A stretch of 64,000 bases of DNA from Kribbella sp. VKM Ac-2569 (GTDB taxonomy: Bacteria; Actinomycetota; Actinomycetes; Propionibacteriales; Kribbellaceae). The stretch spans positions 1,116,001 through 1,180,000 of the forward strand of contig NZ_SGXJ01000001.1 in assembly GCF_004216905.1 (NCBI RefSeq), in the 5' to 3' direction. Position 1 is the first letter of the stretch. The number at the start of each line of letters is the position of its first letter. The notes beneath the pieces are model-generated. The model saw only the letters and a list, made by a program, of their open reading frames with translations. It did no database searches and was not told the origin of the DNA. The translations under genes and the position numbers were made by a program. Below, piece after piece: positions 33,070 through 41,037 of this stretch.

Positions 33070-33830
33070 GTGAGGTCGCGGAGGTAGCCGGCGCCGTGGC
33101 GCCATGGCTCGGGTTGTTCCCATTGCGCCTGCCAGCCGGGTCGTCCTTCGGAGGCCCAGATCCGCATCGTGTCGTAGGCGGCTTGGACGCGAACGGGGAT
33201 GGTGTCGAGAACCGTGTGCCACTGCTCTTGCGTGCAGCCGTAGGCGTCCCGGATTCGCGCAAGCCGTTCGTGCACGGGAGTTGGGCTCGGCCAGCCCATC
33301 GGCTCCAGGTTCTCGGGCGCGGCCAGAGGGACGAGCGTGTAGGCCAGATACGCCAGGTCCCAGGTGCGCGGGCCGGGTGCCGCGGTATCCCAATCTACGA
33401 AGGCCACGACCGCGCCGTCTCGGGCTATCAGGTTCCAGGGAGCGGTGTCGTTGTGGCAGATGACCTCCGGATCACCAACCGACAAGGGCGGCGATTGCCA
33501 CGCGTCGGTCGCGGGGCTCCAGCCCGCGACGGCGTCGTGGTACCTGCGCAACAGGGCGGCAGCGCTCTCGAGCAACGCCGGCTCGAATAACACCGGGCCA
33601 GGTGGCCACGGGTTCGCACCCGGCACCTTGGACAGGACCTCCCGACCGTCCTGATCGATGCCTAGGAATCGCGGCGCTCCGGTGAAACCGCTGGCTTCGA
33701 GATGCTCAAGGAGTTCATGGACGGATGCAGACCAAGGCCCGACCGGACGGCGGATCGTCTGCCCGATCTGCGAGACCTGATTGATGCCTCCATCGAGGCG
33801 GCGCTCGTCCTCCACACGCCATGCTCCCAC
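33033..33830 (-). CDS. Aminoglycoside phosphotransferase-like (APH/choline kinase fold) protein
   Basis: A 265-aa small-molecule kinase of the APH family. Catalytic loop ICHNDTAPWNLI (H-N-D-x4-N) and metal loop FVDWDTAAPG are intact. The N-lobe is short, with no clear ATP-binding Gly loop. The family phosphorylates antibiotics, sugars or metabolites; here the substrate is unknown and resistance should not be assumed. GTG 33830 leaves 14 bp to the upstream VOC gene; GTG 33815 is an alternative start. Its 3' end overlaps the GNAT gene by 37 bp because of the repeat insertion there. Confidence 0.8.
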   Translation of the reverse strand: MGAWRVEDERRLDGGINQVSQIGQTIRRPVGPWSASVHELLEHLEASGFTGAPRFLGIDQDGREVLSKVPGANPWPPGPVLFEPALLESAAALLRRYHDAVAGWSPATDAWQSPPLSVGDPEVICHNDTAPWNLIARDGAVVAFVDWDTAAPGPRTWDLAYLAYTLVPLAAPENLEPMGWPSPTPVHERLARIRDAYGCTQEQWHTVLDTIPVRVQAAYDTMRIWASEGRPGWQAQWEQPEPWRHGAGYLRDLTYIENSLDHWRT

Positions 33831-33844
33831 GCGAGCCCATGGGT

Positions 33845-34579
33845 TCAGAAGCAGAACGGGTGGCCGGCTGGGTCGGCGTACACGACGTTCTGGAGGTGGA
33901 TCGCGCCCAGTTCTTCGGCACGCGCCATCGCGGCCTTGGCTGCCGGGGTTTGGAAGTGGGGAACTTCGTGGTCGACCGTGAATCGGTAGTCGACGTGCAG
34001 TTGCGCCGGGTAGGCCGGGTCAGGCCACCGCGGGGCTAGGCACTGTGCGTGCTGAAACGCGAGGTTTGGCAGCTCATCGTCGTCGAGGTCGATTACGACT
34101 CGCTCGGGTGAGTCTTCGAGTCGCTCCGGTACGCCGACGAAACCCTCGTAGAACTTTGCGAGCGAACGCGGGCTGAAGCAGTCATAGACCAAGCGGGCGA
34201 CTGTCGGCTCGGTCGCCGCTGGGTCTGGGTAGAGGCAGAGCGGGTGCCCAGCGGGATCGGCGTACACCCGGTGGTCGGCGTTGTCCTGAAGCAGCGCCCC
34301 ACCTGCGGAGGTGACGCGAGTGCCGGCGGCGTCCAGATCCGGTACGGCGATGTCGAAGTGGATCTGCTGTGGGTACTCCGGGTCAGGCCATCGCGGCGGC
34401 CTCTGATCCGACCAGCCGTCACCGTCGAACCCGATCCGGAACTTGGGGCTTCGCGACAGGAAGAAGGTCCCGTACGCGTCGTACAGCTGCCAGCCGAGCA
34501 CCTCGAGATAGAAGTTGGCCAGCACCGTCCCCCCATCCTCACCACCAAGCAGCTCGGGGCATCCGACATAGACAGTCAT
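33845..34579 (-). CDS. Two-domain VOC family protein
   Basis: A 244-aa protein with two VOC half-barrels: residues about 1-125 (ANFYLEVLGWQLY ... VYADPAGHPLCLYPD) and about 128-244 (RLVYDCFSPRSLAKFYEGFVGV ... VVYADPAGHPFCF). Each domain ends with the DPAGHP signature, indicating internal duplication. The start at 34579 (MTVYVGCPELLGG) is preferred over the longer frame, but the ribosome site is weak. It is likely co-transcribed with the APH-like gene. Substrate unknown. Confidence 0.75.
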   Translation of the reverse strand: MTVYVGCPELLGGEDGGTVLANFYLEVLGWQLYDAYGTFFLSRSPKFRIGFDGDGWSDQRPPRWPDPEYPQQIHFDIAVPDLDAAGTRVTSAGGALLQDNADHRVYADPAGHPLCLYPDPAATEPTVARLVYDCFSPRSLAKFYEGFVGVPERLEDSPERVVIDLDDDELPNLAFQHAQCLAPRWPDPAYPAQLHVDYRFTVDHEVPHFQTPAAKAAMARAEELGAIHLQNVVYADPAGHPFCF

Positions 34580-34711
34580 GCCAGCGTCATCCGCCAGAAG
34601 ATGCACCACCGCTGCCTCCACACCTGTCGCGCGGCAAACACAGTCCCGTCGGCCACCATAGGTCCTGCACCGGTCGACCTCGCATCGCAACGCGGCCTTG
34701 CCGTGCGAGCC

Positions 34712-34747
34712 AACCGGTAGACACTCAGGTCACGCAAGAGGCCGGGT
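34712..34747. repeat. Dispersed repeat, family 4, copy 1
   Basis: AACCGGTAGACACTCAGGTC then ACGCAAGAGGCCGG (34712-34745). It matches 38002-38036 with about four substitutions. It lies immediately after the beta-lactamase-fold gene stop (minus strand). Confidence 0.65.
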
Positions 34748-36228
34748 CAGGCCGATGGGACTTTGCTCAGAATCTGTGCGGCGTCGTCGTTCTCGGGGTT
34801 GAGATCGATGGCGCGTCGGAGAGCGCTCCTCGCCAGGTCGAGTTGCCCGTCCAGTTGATGGGCGCAGCCGGTCAACGTCCAGGCGTCGGACGAGTCCGGA
34901 CGCAAGTCGGTCCACATTCGCAGGAGGGGCCAGACCAGACTCGGGCGGTGCAGTTCGATCGCTGCCCACGTGGCATCGACGAACCCCTCGTCGTCGAGGT
35001 TGAACTCGGCCGGCTCGACCGCGGCCAGTCGGCGGAACTCCACCTTGGCGGCTTCCGGTCCCGATGCTCTCAGCACCTCGGCGACAGGTCCGACGACCGA
35101 TCGCGGGAAGGCGCGGAGGTCGGTCATCCCGTCAGGTTTCGCTGAGAGAGGTACGTCGGCGAGGGCGATATCGAGCGCCGCCGCGGCGATGTCCGAGGCA
35201 GGGATGTTGTTCGAGTTGGCCAGTACGACGACGCCTGTCCGCAACTCAGGCACCATCACGAGCCTCGATCCGAACCCGGGGTCCGAGCCGGCGTGGCTCA
35301 CCGTTCGATGCCCGCGGTAGCTGCCCACGAACCAACTGAGTCCCACCGCGTCCATCCACGGCGGGCCGTCCAGCGGCAGCACCGGCTTCCACATCAGCTC
35401 GAGCAGTCCAGGATCCAGCCGCGCCCACCGCCCGTCGGATCCCTTGGCCGGCTCGAAGTGGGCCACCATCCAGCGACACATCTCGACCAGATTGGAGTGC
35501 AGGGTCGAACTCGGGGCATGGCGCCTGGTGTACGGATAGGAGCCCTCGGGCACCGTCAGTGGCATCCCCACGTGAGGTGAGGCAGCCAGGTGCGCGGGTA
35601 CGTCGCCGCGCAGGAAGGTGCTGTTCCGCATTCCGAGTGGGGCCAGGACCAGGTCCCGGACTGAGTGCTCGAACGTCTTGCCCGTGACCCTCGACAGCAA
35701 CAGCCCGAGAAGCTCGAAGCCGGCGTTGGAATAGGAGAACGCCGAACCCGGCTCCGACTGCAGCCGCCAGTCCGAGATACTGCCGGCGAACTCGCTGAGC
35801 GCGTCGTCGCCGAGCTGAGGATCGTGCCAGCCATAGTCGTCGATGTCGGGGAGTCCGCTCGAGTGGCTCAACAGGCGCCGGGCTGTGACCTCTCCTTCCC
35901 GACCGTCGGCCAGGGTGAACTCAGGCACCCATTCGGTGATCGGAGCATCCAGATCGAGCACCGGTTCGCCGTCGCCGCGACTGGTCGCCACGGACACGAT
36001 CGCGGTCGCGACGAAGGGCTTCGACACCGAAGCCAGGTGGAACATCGTCTCGGGCGTGACCGGCGTACCGGTCCCGACGTCACGAACGCCGAACCCCCGC
36101 GAGACGACCTCCTCATCCCGCACCACCGCAACCGCCAGACCTGCCACGTCGTGCGAGCCGAGAAAGCCCTCGACCAGTGGCCACAACCCTTGTTCCATAC
36201 GCTCCCGAAGGCCCGCCCCCACGTCCAT
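34747..36228 (-). CDS. Serine hydrolase, beta-lactamase/AmpC-fold, with TPR-like tail
   Basis: A 493-aa enzyme of the penicillin-binding/class C beta-lactamase superfamily. S-x-x-K is SVSK at 67-70 (nucleophile Ser67) and Y-x-N is YSN at 166-168. The core spans about 1-370, followed by about 120 residues of helices ending in a TPR-like unit (LARSALRRAIDLNPENDDAAQIL). No signal peptide is visible, so it is probably a cytoplasmic esterase or D-aminopeptidase rather than a secreted beta-lactamase. It is not obviously linked to the van operon. Confidence 0.85.
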   Translation of the reverse strand: MDVGAGLRERMEQGLWPLVEGFLGSHDVAGLAVAVVRDEEVVSRGFGVRDVGTGTPVTPETMFHLASVSKPFVATAIVSVATSRGDGEPVLDLDAPITEWVPEFTLADGREGEVTARRLLSHSSGLPDIDDYGWHDPQLGDDALSEFAGSISDWRLQSEPGSAFSYSNAGFELLGLLLSRVTGKTFEHSVRDLVLAPLGMRNSTFLRGDVPAHLAASPHVGMPLTVPEGSYPYTRRHAPSSTLHSNLVEMCRWMVAHFEPAKGSDGRWARLDPGLLELMWKPVLPLDGPPWMDAVGLSWFVGSYRGHRTVSHAGSDPGFGSRLVMVPELRTGVVVLANSNNIPASDIAAAALDIALADVPLSAKPDGMTDLRAFPRSVVGPVAEVLRASGPEAAKVEFRRLAAVEPAEFNLDDEGFVDATWAAIELHRPSLVWPLLRMWTDLRPDSSDAWTLTGCAHQLDGQLDLARSALRRAIDLNPENDDAAQILSKVPSA

Positions 36229-36300
36229 CTTCCGAGAGTACGCCGCCCCGCAGCCCCTGGCGTCGCAGTTTCCTATCCGGTCTATGCGAGAACGCCGGGG

Positions 36301-37254
36301 TCAGAATGTGGCGATCGGGTTGACCGGGCTGCCCGACGTACCGGCGAAGCGGACCGGGGCGATCGCCAACTGGAAGTCCCACTGGCCGAGCTCAGCAGCC
36401 GTTGTCACGCACTCCTCCAGGTCGCAGTTGTCGAGCATCCACAGACCCATCGCGACGAGGCTCACGGCGTGCACCGGCATCAGTACGTCGTCGTACCCCG
36501 ACGGCTGTACGTCCTGGGGCGTGTCAGCGCCGATCAACGCGACCTCCCGCTCCCGCAGCCACGGCAGGCAGGACGCGTGCCACCCGGCCTGCGTGATACC
36601 GCCGGCCGCACCGGCTTCGTGTCGAGCGCGGCCATAGCCGGTCCGCAGGAGTACCGCATCGCCGGACTGCACTCGCACACCCTGGCGACGCTCGGCCTCC
36701 TCGAGATCCTCGGGGAACACGCCCTCACCGGGTTCCAGCCACGGGACATCGCGGACTGCTGCGACGTCCAGCAGGACTCCCCGCGTGACGATCCCGTTCG
36801 CCGCCGCCGTGACGGCAGCCCACGCAGATCCGGTCTCCGCGTCGACCAGCGAGTGCGATCGCCCGTTGTACAACTTGCCGTCCCAGAAGAGATGGCACGG
36901 CGAGTCGAGGTGGGTGATCGTGTTGCCGTGGAACATCATCCCGAGCCGCTCGTTCGAAAAGCCCCAACGCCGATCCTTGTGGAAATGCGGCGGCATGTGC
37001 TCGGCGCCTGGCATGTCGGCGGCACACGGGCACGAGTTCGTCGCCCGCTCCATCTCTTCCGGTACGGCGACCTCCCAGGCGCACGACACACTCCGGCCAT
37101 GGCGCACAGCCCGAGCCGCCGCCAGCCGAACGTCGTCGGTGATGTGGTTCAACGTGCCGAGCTCGTCGTCATCCCCCCACCGCCCCCAGTTCGACAACGA
37201 ATCGAAGTACCCGAGCACGTCATCCTGCGTAGGCACCGCTCGCCCTGCCGTCAT
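36301..37254 (-). CDS. Cyclase family protein (kynurenine formamidase-like)
   Basis: A 317-aa metal-dependent hydrolase fold. The signature H-G-N-x-x-T-H-x-D-x-P-x-H (MFHGNTITHLDSPCHLFW) supplies the metal ligands, and DAVLLRTGYGR and GADTPQDVQP are typical of the family. Members open N-formylkynurenine, isatin or similar rings. ATG 37254 (MTAGRAVPTQDDVLGYF) is preferred; a GTG start at 37281 adds nine residues. It stands alone between two unrelated minus-strand genes. Confidence 0.85.
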   Translation of the reverse strand: MTAGRAVPTQDDVLGYFDSLSNWGRWGDDDELGTLNHITDDVRLAAARAVRHGRSVSCAWEVAVPEEMERATNSCPCAADMPGAEHMPPHFHKDRRWGFSNERLGMMFHGNTITHLDSPCHLFWDGKLYNGRSHSLVDAETGSAWAAVTAAANGIVTRGVLLDVAAVRDVPWLEPGEGVFPEDLEEAERRQGVRVQSGDAVLLRTGYGRARHEAGAAGGITQAGWHASCLPWLREREVALIGADTPQDVQPSGYDDVLMPVHAVSLVAMGLWMLDNCDLEECVTTAAELGQWDFQLAIAPVRFAGTSGSPVNPIATF

Positions 37255-37332
37255 CCCACCATCAACTCCTCCAAGACCCACTGAACTGGCACGAAACTAC
37301 ATCGCCAGGCCAACAGCCGGGAGGAGCACGGT

Positions 37333-37920
37333 TCAGTCGCGCGTGCTCGGGGCGACCTCGCGGACCATTACGCAGTTGCCCAGGCCCTTGGGGCGGTCGT
37401 AGGTGAAGCCCTCGCGCTCGTACATCGTGCGGGTGCCGTTGTAGAGGAACGACGAGTTCTTCTTCCGGACCCCGCCGGTGTCGTGCGGGTAGCCCTCGAC
37501 CAGGCCGCCGCCGGCCTGCGCGATCAGCTCGACGGCTCCGCGCAGCGCGATCGCCGCCAGGCCCTGACCGCGAACGCCGCGCTCGACCAGGATGCAGGTG
37601 ACCCGATAGTCGGGCAGTCGCTCGGCAGTGGCGACGTACTCCTTGCGGTGTTGGATGTTGGGCAGCTCCTCGGGTGATCCGTACTCCGCCCAGGCGACAG
37701 CTCGATCGCCGTCGTAGACCAGCGCCGCGTGCGCGATCCCGTCGGCCACCAGACGTTGCTTCAGCACCCGGTTTCCCTCGGCGCTCTGGCCCTTCTCCGC
37801 GCAGTCGGGATGGAAATGCGTACACCAGCAACTGGCGAACATGCCCTTGTTCCGCTCGACAAGAGCGGCGAAGTCGTCGAACGTCTCCGGCGTGAGCGCC
37901 TTGATCGTGAAGTCGGACAT
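37333..37920 (-). CDS. GNAT family N-acetyltransferase
   Basis: A 195-aa acetyltransferase-like protein. MSDFTIKALTPETFDDFAALVERNKGMFASCWCTHFHPDC opens it, and the CoA-binding loop is ILVERGVRGQGLAAIALRGAVELIAQ (R-G-x-G-L-A), with C-terminal MYEREGFTYDRPKG. Several Cys/His near residues 30-43 (SCWCTHFHPDC) resemble the GNAT subgroup in which this stretch contributes to the acceptor site. Single gene; acceptor unknown. Confidence 0.85.
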   Translation of the reverse strand: MSDFTIKALTPETFDDFAALVERNKGMFASCWCTHFHPDCAEKGQSAEGNRVLKQRLVADGIAHAALVYDGDRAVAWAEYGSPEELPNIQHRKEYVATAERLPDYRVTCILVERGVRGQGLAAIALRGAVELIAQAGGGLVEGYPHDTGGVRKKNSSFLYNGTRTMYEREGFTYDRPKGLGNCVMVREVAPSTRD

Positions 37921-38001
37921 ACCGGCAACGTACCCCCGATTCCGGACGATCAGCGTCCGGTAGCTCGAACTGCCAGGGCGACGTCCGAGATCCTGCGGCG
38001 A

Positions 38002-38036
38002 AACCGGTAGTCACTCACGTCATGCAAAAGGCCGGT
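38002..38036. repeat. Dispersed repeat, family 4, copy 2
   Basis: AACCGGTAGTCACTCACGTC then ATGCAAAAGGCCGG. The second copy of the element at 34712. Its right end merges with the tRNA-Ala terminator stem. Confidence 0.65.
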
Positions 38037-38059
38037 CTCCCGAGGTGGGAAACCGGCCT
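38026..38059 (-). terminator. Rho-independent terminator of tRNA-Ala
   Basis: On the minus strand the stem is AGGCCGGT (38059-38052) and ACCGGCCT (38037-38030) with a 14-nt loop, followed by TTTGC. It lies 12 nt after the tRNA end. Confidence 0.85.
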
Positions 38060-38070
38060 CTGATCTGTTG

Positions 38071-38143
38071 TGGAGCTTAGGGGATTCGAACCCCTGACCT
38101 CTTCCATGCCATGGAAGCGCGCTACCAACTGCGCCAAAGCCCC
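38071..38143 (-). tRNA. tRNA-Ala(GGC)
   Basis: A 73-nt cloverleaf read on the minus strand. Acceptor GGGGCTT pairs with AAGCTCC (one G-U), discriminator A at 38071. The D-arm contains GCGC-AGTTGGTA-GCGC. The anticodon stem CTTCC/GGAAG encloses loop ATGGCAT, so the anticodon is GGC (alanine, codon GCC). The T-arm is CAGGGGTTCGAATCCCCT-like. CCA is not encoded. This tRNA position downstream of the nadD-rsfS-phosphatase operon is conserved in many actinobacteria. Confidence 0.97.
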
Positions 38144-38401
38144 GCGGTGTCTTGCGACTCCGAAAGCTTAGCGGATGAGTACCTGCAAAGAAAAATCGGT
38201 TCCCTCGTGGGGCTGGTGAGGTAGACAACAGGCTGTTTGCGGTCTGCAACTGGGTACGACGAGAGCCTGATCTGCACGTTCTGTCCGCTGCTCACAGTAC
38301 GTCGCAGCGCGGCCCGCACGCTCCCGAAGCAGGCATGATCCCCGCCCAACCGCGCGCCGCCGGAGGCGCAAGAGAACTGCCGCCGCGAAGCGGTGTCCTT
38401 C

Positions 38402-39046
38402 TTACCTTTGGGGGTCGTCGCTCATTACTGGTTCGGGGAGGGAGCCGGCGTTCCATTCTTCAATTCGCCAGCCGGCGCGGCCGGGGAGGAGGGAGACCCA
38501 GTTGCAGTTGGCGAGGCCTCCGAAGGCGGGCCAACTGGTTTGGGGGATGCCGAGGAACAGGCAGATGCCGACGCGGGCGGCGAGGCCGTGGGTGGCGATC
38601 ACGATGGTGTCCTCGGAGGATCCCTCCGCAGAGATCCGAGACAACGCATCCGCGAAACGGGCCGCGACTTCTTCGATGGTTTCGCCGTTGGAGCCGCGGC
38701 GCTGGGGTTCGCCGCTGCGGATCCGGGTGGCCGCCTCGGGGTTGATGGCGGCGAGCTCGGACATGGTGAGGCCGGCCCAGTCGTCGACATCGATCTCGCG
38801 GAGCGCCTCGTCGTACTCGATCTTCAGGCCGGTCAGTACGGCGAGCTCACCCGCGGTGGACGCGGCGCGCTGCAGGTCACTGGCGAAGAGCCGCGTGGGC
38901 GCGAGCGACGCGAGTCGAGCGGCTGCGGCGCGTGCCTGCGCTACGCCGACCGCGTCGAGCGGGATGTCGGCTTGTCCCTGGATCTTGTCCTGCAGGTTCC
39001 ATTCCGTCCGGCCGTGCCGCCAGACGATCAGTCGGCCCGCGCTCAT
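38402..39046 (-). CDS. Histidine phosphatase (phosphoglycerate mutase-like)
   Basis: A 214-aa phosphatase of the cofactor-dependent PGM branch. LIVWRHGRTEWN carries the phosphohistidine (R-H-G), the second His is in IATHGLAARVG, and Glu in ALREIDVDDWAG. Such actinobacterial enzymes are often mislabelled PGM and act as broad or sugar phosphatases. ATG 39046 overlaps the rsfS stop (ATGA), so it is the last gene of the nadD-rsfS operon. No structured feature was seen in the 255 bp between it and the tRNA. Confidence 0.9.
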   Translation of the reverse strand: MSAGRLIVWRHGRTEWNLQDKIQGQADIPLDAVGVAQARAAAARLASLAPTRLFASDLQRAASTAGELAVLTGLKIEYDEALREIDVDDWAGLTMSELAAINPEAATRIRSGEPQRRGSNGETIEEVAARFADALSRISAEGSSEDTIVIATHGLAARVGICLFLGIPQTSWPAFGGLANCNWVSLLPGRAGWRIEEWNAGSLPEPVMSDDPQR

Positions 39047-39429
39047 TCCGCCGAAGCCGAACCAGGGACGGGCGACGGCAGCGGGATGACCGGGCAGTCG
39101 CGCCACAGGCGCTCCAGCGAGTAGAACGAGCGCTCCTCGTCGTGCTGGACGTGGATGACGATCTCGAGGTAGTCGAGCAGCACCCAGCGGCCCTCGCGGG
39201 CGCCTTCCCGGCGGACCGGCTTGGCGTCGAAGTCGACGCGGAGCTTCTCCTCGATCGCGTCCACGATCGCGCGCACCTGGCGGTCGTTGGAGGCGGACGC
39301 GACCAGGAACGCGTCGGTGATCGCGAGCTGCTCGGACACGTCGAAGGCGAGCACGTTCTCGGCCTTCTTGTCGTGGGCCGCTTCGGCAGCCGCGGTCAGC
39401 AGCTCGATTGCGCGTTCACTGGCAGACAT
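39043..39429 (-). CDS. rsfS: Ribosomal silencing factor RsfS
   Basis: A 128-aa RsfS/Iojap protein that binds ribosomal protein L14 and blocks subunit joining under starvation. The core LLTAAAEAAHDKKAENVLAFDVSEQLAITDAFLVASASNDRQVRAIVDAIEEKLR is typical, as is GRWVLLDYLEIVIHVQHDEERSFYSLERLW. ATG 39429 starts at MSASERAIE; the longer frame is rejected because it enters nadD. It is 7 bp downstream of nadD and overlaps the phosphatase gene. Confidence 0.95.
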   Translation of the reverse strand: MSASERAIELLTAAAEAAHDKKAENVLAFDVSEQLAITDAFLVASASNDRQVRAIVDAIEEKLRVDFDAKPVRREGAREGRWVLLDYLEIVIHVQHDEERSFYSLERLWRDCPVIPLPSPVPGSASAE

Positions 39430-39436
39430 AAACGTC

Positions 39437-40048
39437 CTAACGGTTGGTGTAGAGCTCACGCTTGGCGATGTACTGGACGATGCCGTCCGGCACCAGGTAC
39501 CAGGTCGGGTTGCCCTTGGCGACCCGGGCGCGGCACTCGGTCGACGAGATCGCCAGCGCCGGCACCTCGAGCAGGGTGATCCGATTCATCGGCAGCTGGT
39601 CCAGCGGCAGTTCGAGGCTTTCGGTGCCGGGCCGCGTACAGCCCACGAACTGGGCCAGCTTGAACGTCTCGTCGACGTCCCGCCAGGTCAGAATCTGGGC
39701 GAGCGCGTCGGCACCGGTGATGAAGAACAGCTCGGCGTCCGGGTACAGCTTGGACAGGTCGCGCAGGGTGTCGATCGTGTACGTCGGGCCGGGCCGGTCG
39801 ATGTCGACCCGGCTGACCGAGAACCGCGGGTTCGACGCGGTCGCGATGACCGTCATCAGGTACCGGTCCTCGGGCGGGGAGACCTTGCGATCCGACTTCT
39901 GCCACGGCTGGCCGGTCGGGACGAAGATCACCTCGTCGAGGTCGAAGTACGCCTGCACCTCGCTGGCCGCGACCAGGTGGCCGTGATGGATCGGGTCGAA
40001 CGTGCCACCCATCACGCCGATGCGTCGTACCCGCTCCACAAAAGCCAC
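39437..40048 (-). CDS. nadD: Nicotinate-nucleotide adenylyltransferase NadD
   Basis: A 203-aa enzyme converting nicotinate mononucleotide and ATP to deamido-NAD+ in NAD synthesis. [21 protein letters not shown] is the nucleotidyltransferase motif (T/H-x-G-H), and [13 protein letters not shown] is the C-terminal ISSTxxR motif. It heads the nadD-rsfS-phosphatase operon, the usual actinobacterial arrangement. Confidence 0.95.
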   Translation of the reverse strand: MAFVERVRRIGVMGGTFDPIHHGHLVAASEVQAYFDLDEVIFVPTGQPWQKSDRKVSPPEDRYLMTVIATASNPRFSVSRVDIDRPGPTYTIDTLRDLSKLYPDAELFFITGADALAQILTWRDVDETFKLAQFVGCTRPGTESLELPLDQLPMNRITLLEVPALAISSTECRARVAKGNPTWYLVPDGIVQYIAKRELYTNR

Positions 40049-40069
40049 GTCAGCCCTTCAGCAAGCCGC

Positions 40070-40228
40070 TCAGCTGTGCGGCCGGCCCTTGCCCATGATG
40101 ACGGTGACGAGCAGCAGCAGGACGAGGACGAAGAGCGCGAACCCGCCGTACCACCACTTCGAGATGTGCGAAGCCTCGACCGCGGCCTCTTCGAGAGCCG
40201 CGACCTGCGGCACCAGGAGCGTGAACAT
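40070..40228 (-). CDS. Small single-pass membrane protein
   Basis: A 52-residue protein: a short N-terminal part (MFTLLVPQVAALEEAAVEASHISKWWYGG), one strong membrane helix (FALFVLVLLLLVTVIMG) and a GKGRPHS tail. The frame is open further upstream, but the start at 40228 gives a compact protein. Small proteins of this kind commonly accompany nadD in actinobacteria; that is recalled context, not tested. It ends 21 bp before nadD and may be the first gene of that operon. Function unknown. Confidence 0.65.
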   Translation of the reverse strand: MFTLLVPQVAALEEAAVEASHISKWWYGGFALFVLVLLLLVTVIMGKGRPHS

Positions 40229-40314
40229 GAGGCAGAGCCTATCTCGTGACCGCCGGAACGACAGCGACCGGTGGCCCGGACACTCGCCGCGGGGCACCGG
40301 TCGCGATAGGAAAG

Positions 40315-40443
40315 TCAGTTGTGGCGGCCGTTGCGGGTCAGCAGCCGGCGCCAAGTGGACGGTACGGCGTGCGCGCGGCGGGCCTGCGCTGCGGCGCGGT
40401 GCATCTCGTCGATACGGGCACGGGCAACTTCGGGGGTGATCAT
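40315..40443 (-). CDS. Small basic protein, 42 aa
   Basis: MITPEVARARIDEMHRAAAQARRAHAVPSTWRRLLTRNG: a predicted amphipathic, Arg-rich helix. GAAGG lies 6 nt before ATG 40443. The helical N-terminus and basic C-terminus suggest nucleic acid or membrane contact, but no family is recognised. It is divergent from the Lrp-type gene, with 144 bp between the starts. Confidence 0.55.
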   Translation of the reverse strand: MITPEVARARIDEMHRAAAQARRAHAVPSTWRRLLTRNGRHN

Positions 40444-40587
40444 GGTTCCTTCACAGGGTTGGTACGGCGGAACCGGGGTGAACTGTCCCCGGTACCTCGA
40501 ATTGTACGGCAAGAGTTACGCTCTCACAAACGAATTGAAGGCACGGGACATTCCTTGCCTTAGAATCTGCGGTGAACAGGAGGCGTC

Positions 40588-41037
40588 ATGGACGCGATCG
40601 ATCGTCAGCTGATCGAGGCGCTCCGGCTGAACGGCCGCTCCAGCTGGGCCGAGCTCGGCCGGGTGGTCGGCCTGTCCGGCCCGAGCGTCCAGGAGCGGGT
40701 ACGACGCCTCGAGGAGCGCGGCGTACTGCTCGGCTACCGCGCGATGGTCGCCCCGGACCAGGTCGGCCTGGGCACGAGCGCGCTGATCGGGTTGTTCCAG
40801 CGCGACGACGTGGAGACCGACGACATCGTCGACCAGGTCCGCGAGATCCCCGCGGTCGAGGACTGCTGGTTCGTCGCCGGCGACCAGGAGCTCGTGGTGA
40901 AGGTCCGGGTGGCCGACGTGACGCAACTGGAGGCGGTCGTCGGCTCGCTGCGCCGCGTGAACGGCGTGGTCAGGACCCGGACGACGGTTGTGCTGTCGAC
41001 TCGCTGGGAAGGACGTCCCGCACCTTTACCCGAGTGA
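40588..41037 (+). CDS. Lrp/AsnC family transcriptional regulator
   Basis: A 149-aa regulator. Winged helix at residues 1-60 (MDAIDRQLIEALRLNGRSSWAELGRVVGLSGPSVQERVRRLEERGVL) and an amino-acid-sensing RAM domain at about 65-140 (VEDCWFVAGDQELVVKVRVADVTQLEAVV). AGGAGG precedes ATG 40588. Its last 68 bp overlap the 3' end of the convergent MFS gene. The ligand is probably an amino acid. Confidence 0.93.
   Translation: MDAIDRQLIEALRLNGRSSWAELGRVVGLSGPSVQERVRRLEERGVLLGYRAMVAPDQVGLGTSALIGLFQRDDVETDDIVDQVREIPAVEDCWFVAGDQELVVKVRVADVTQLEAVVGSLRRVNGVVRTRTTVVLSTRWEGRPAPLPE

Noticed and set aside
33033..33830. Aminoglycoside resistance kinase
   Set aside because: Only the generic APH catalytic motifs are present; the fold is widespread in metabolism.
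34747..36228. Secreted beta-lactamase giving drug resistance
   Set aside because: Motifs fit the broad serine hydrolase superfamily, but there is no signal peptide and there is a TPR-like tail, so an antibiotic target is unsupported.
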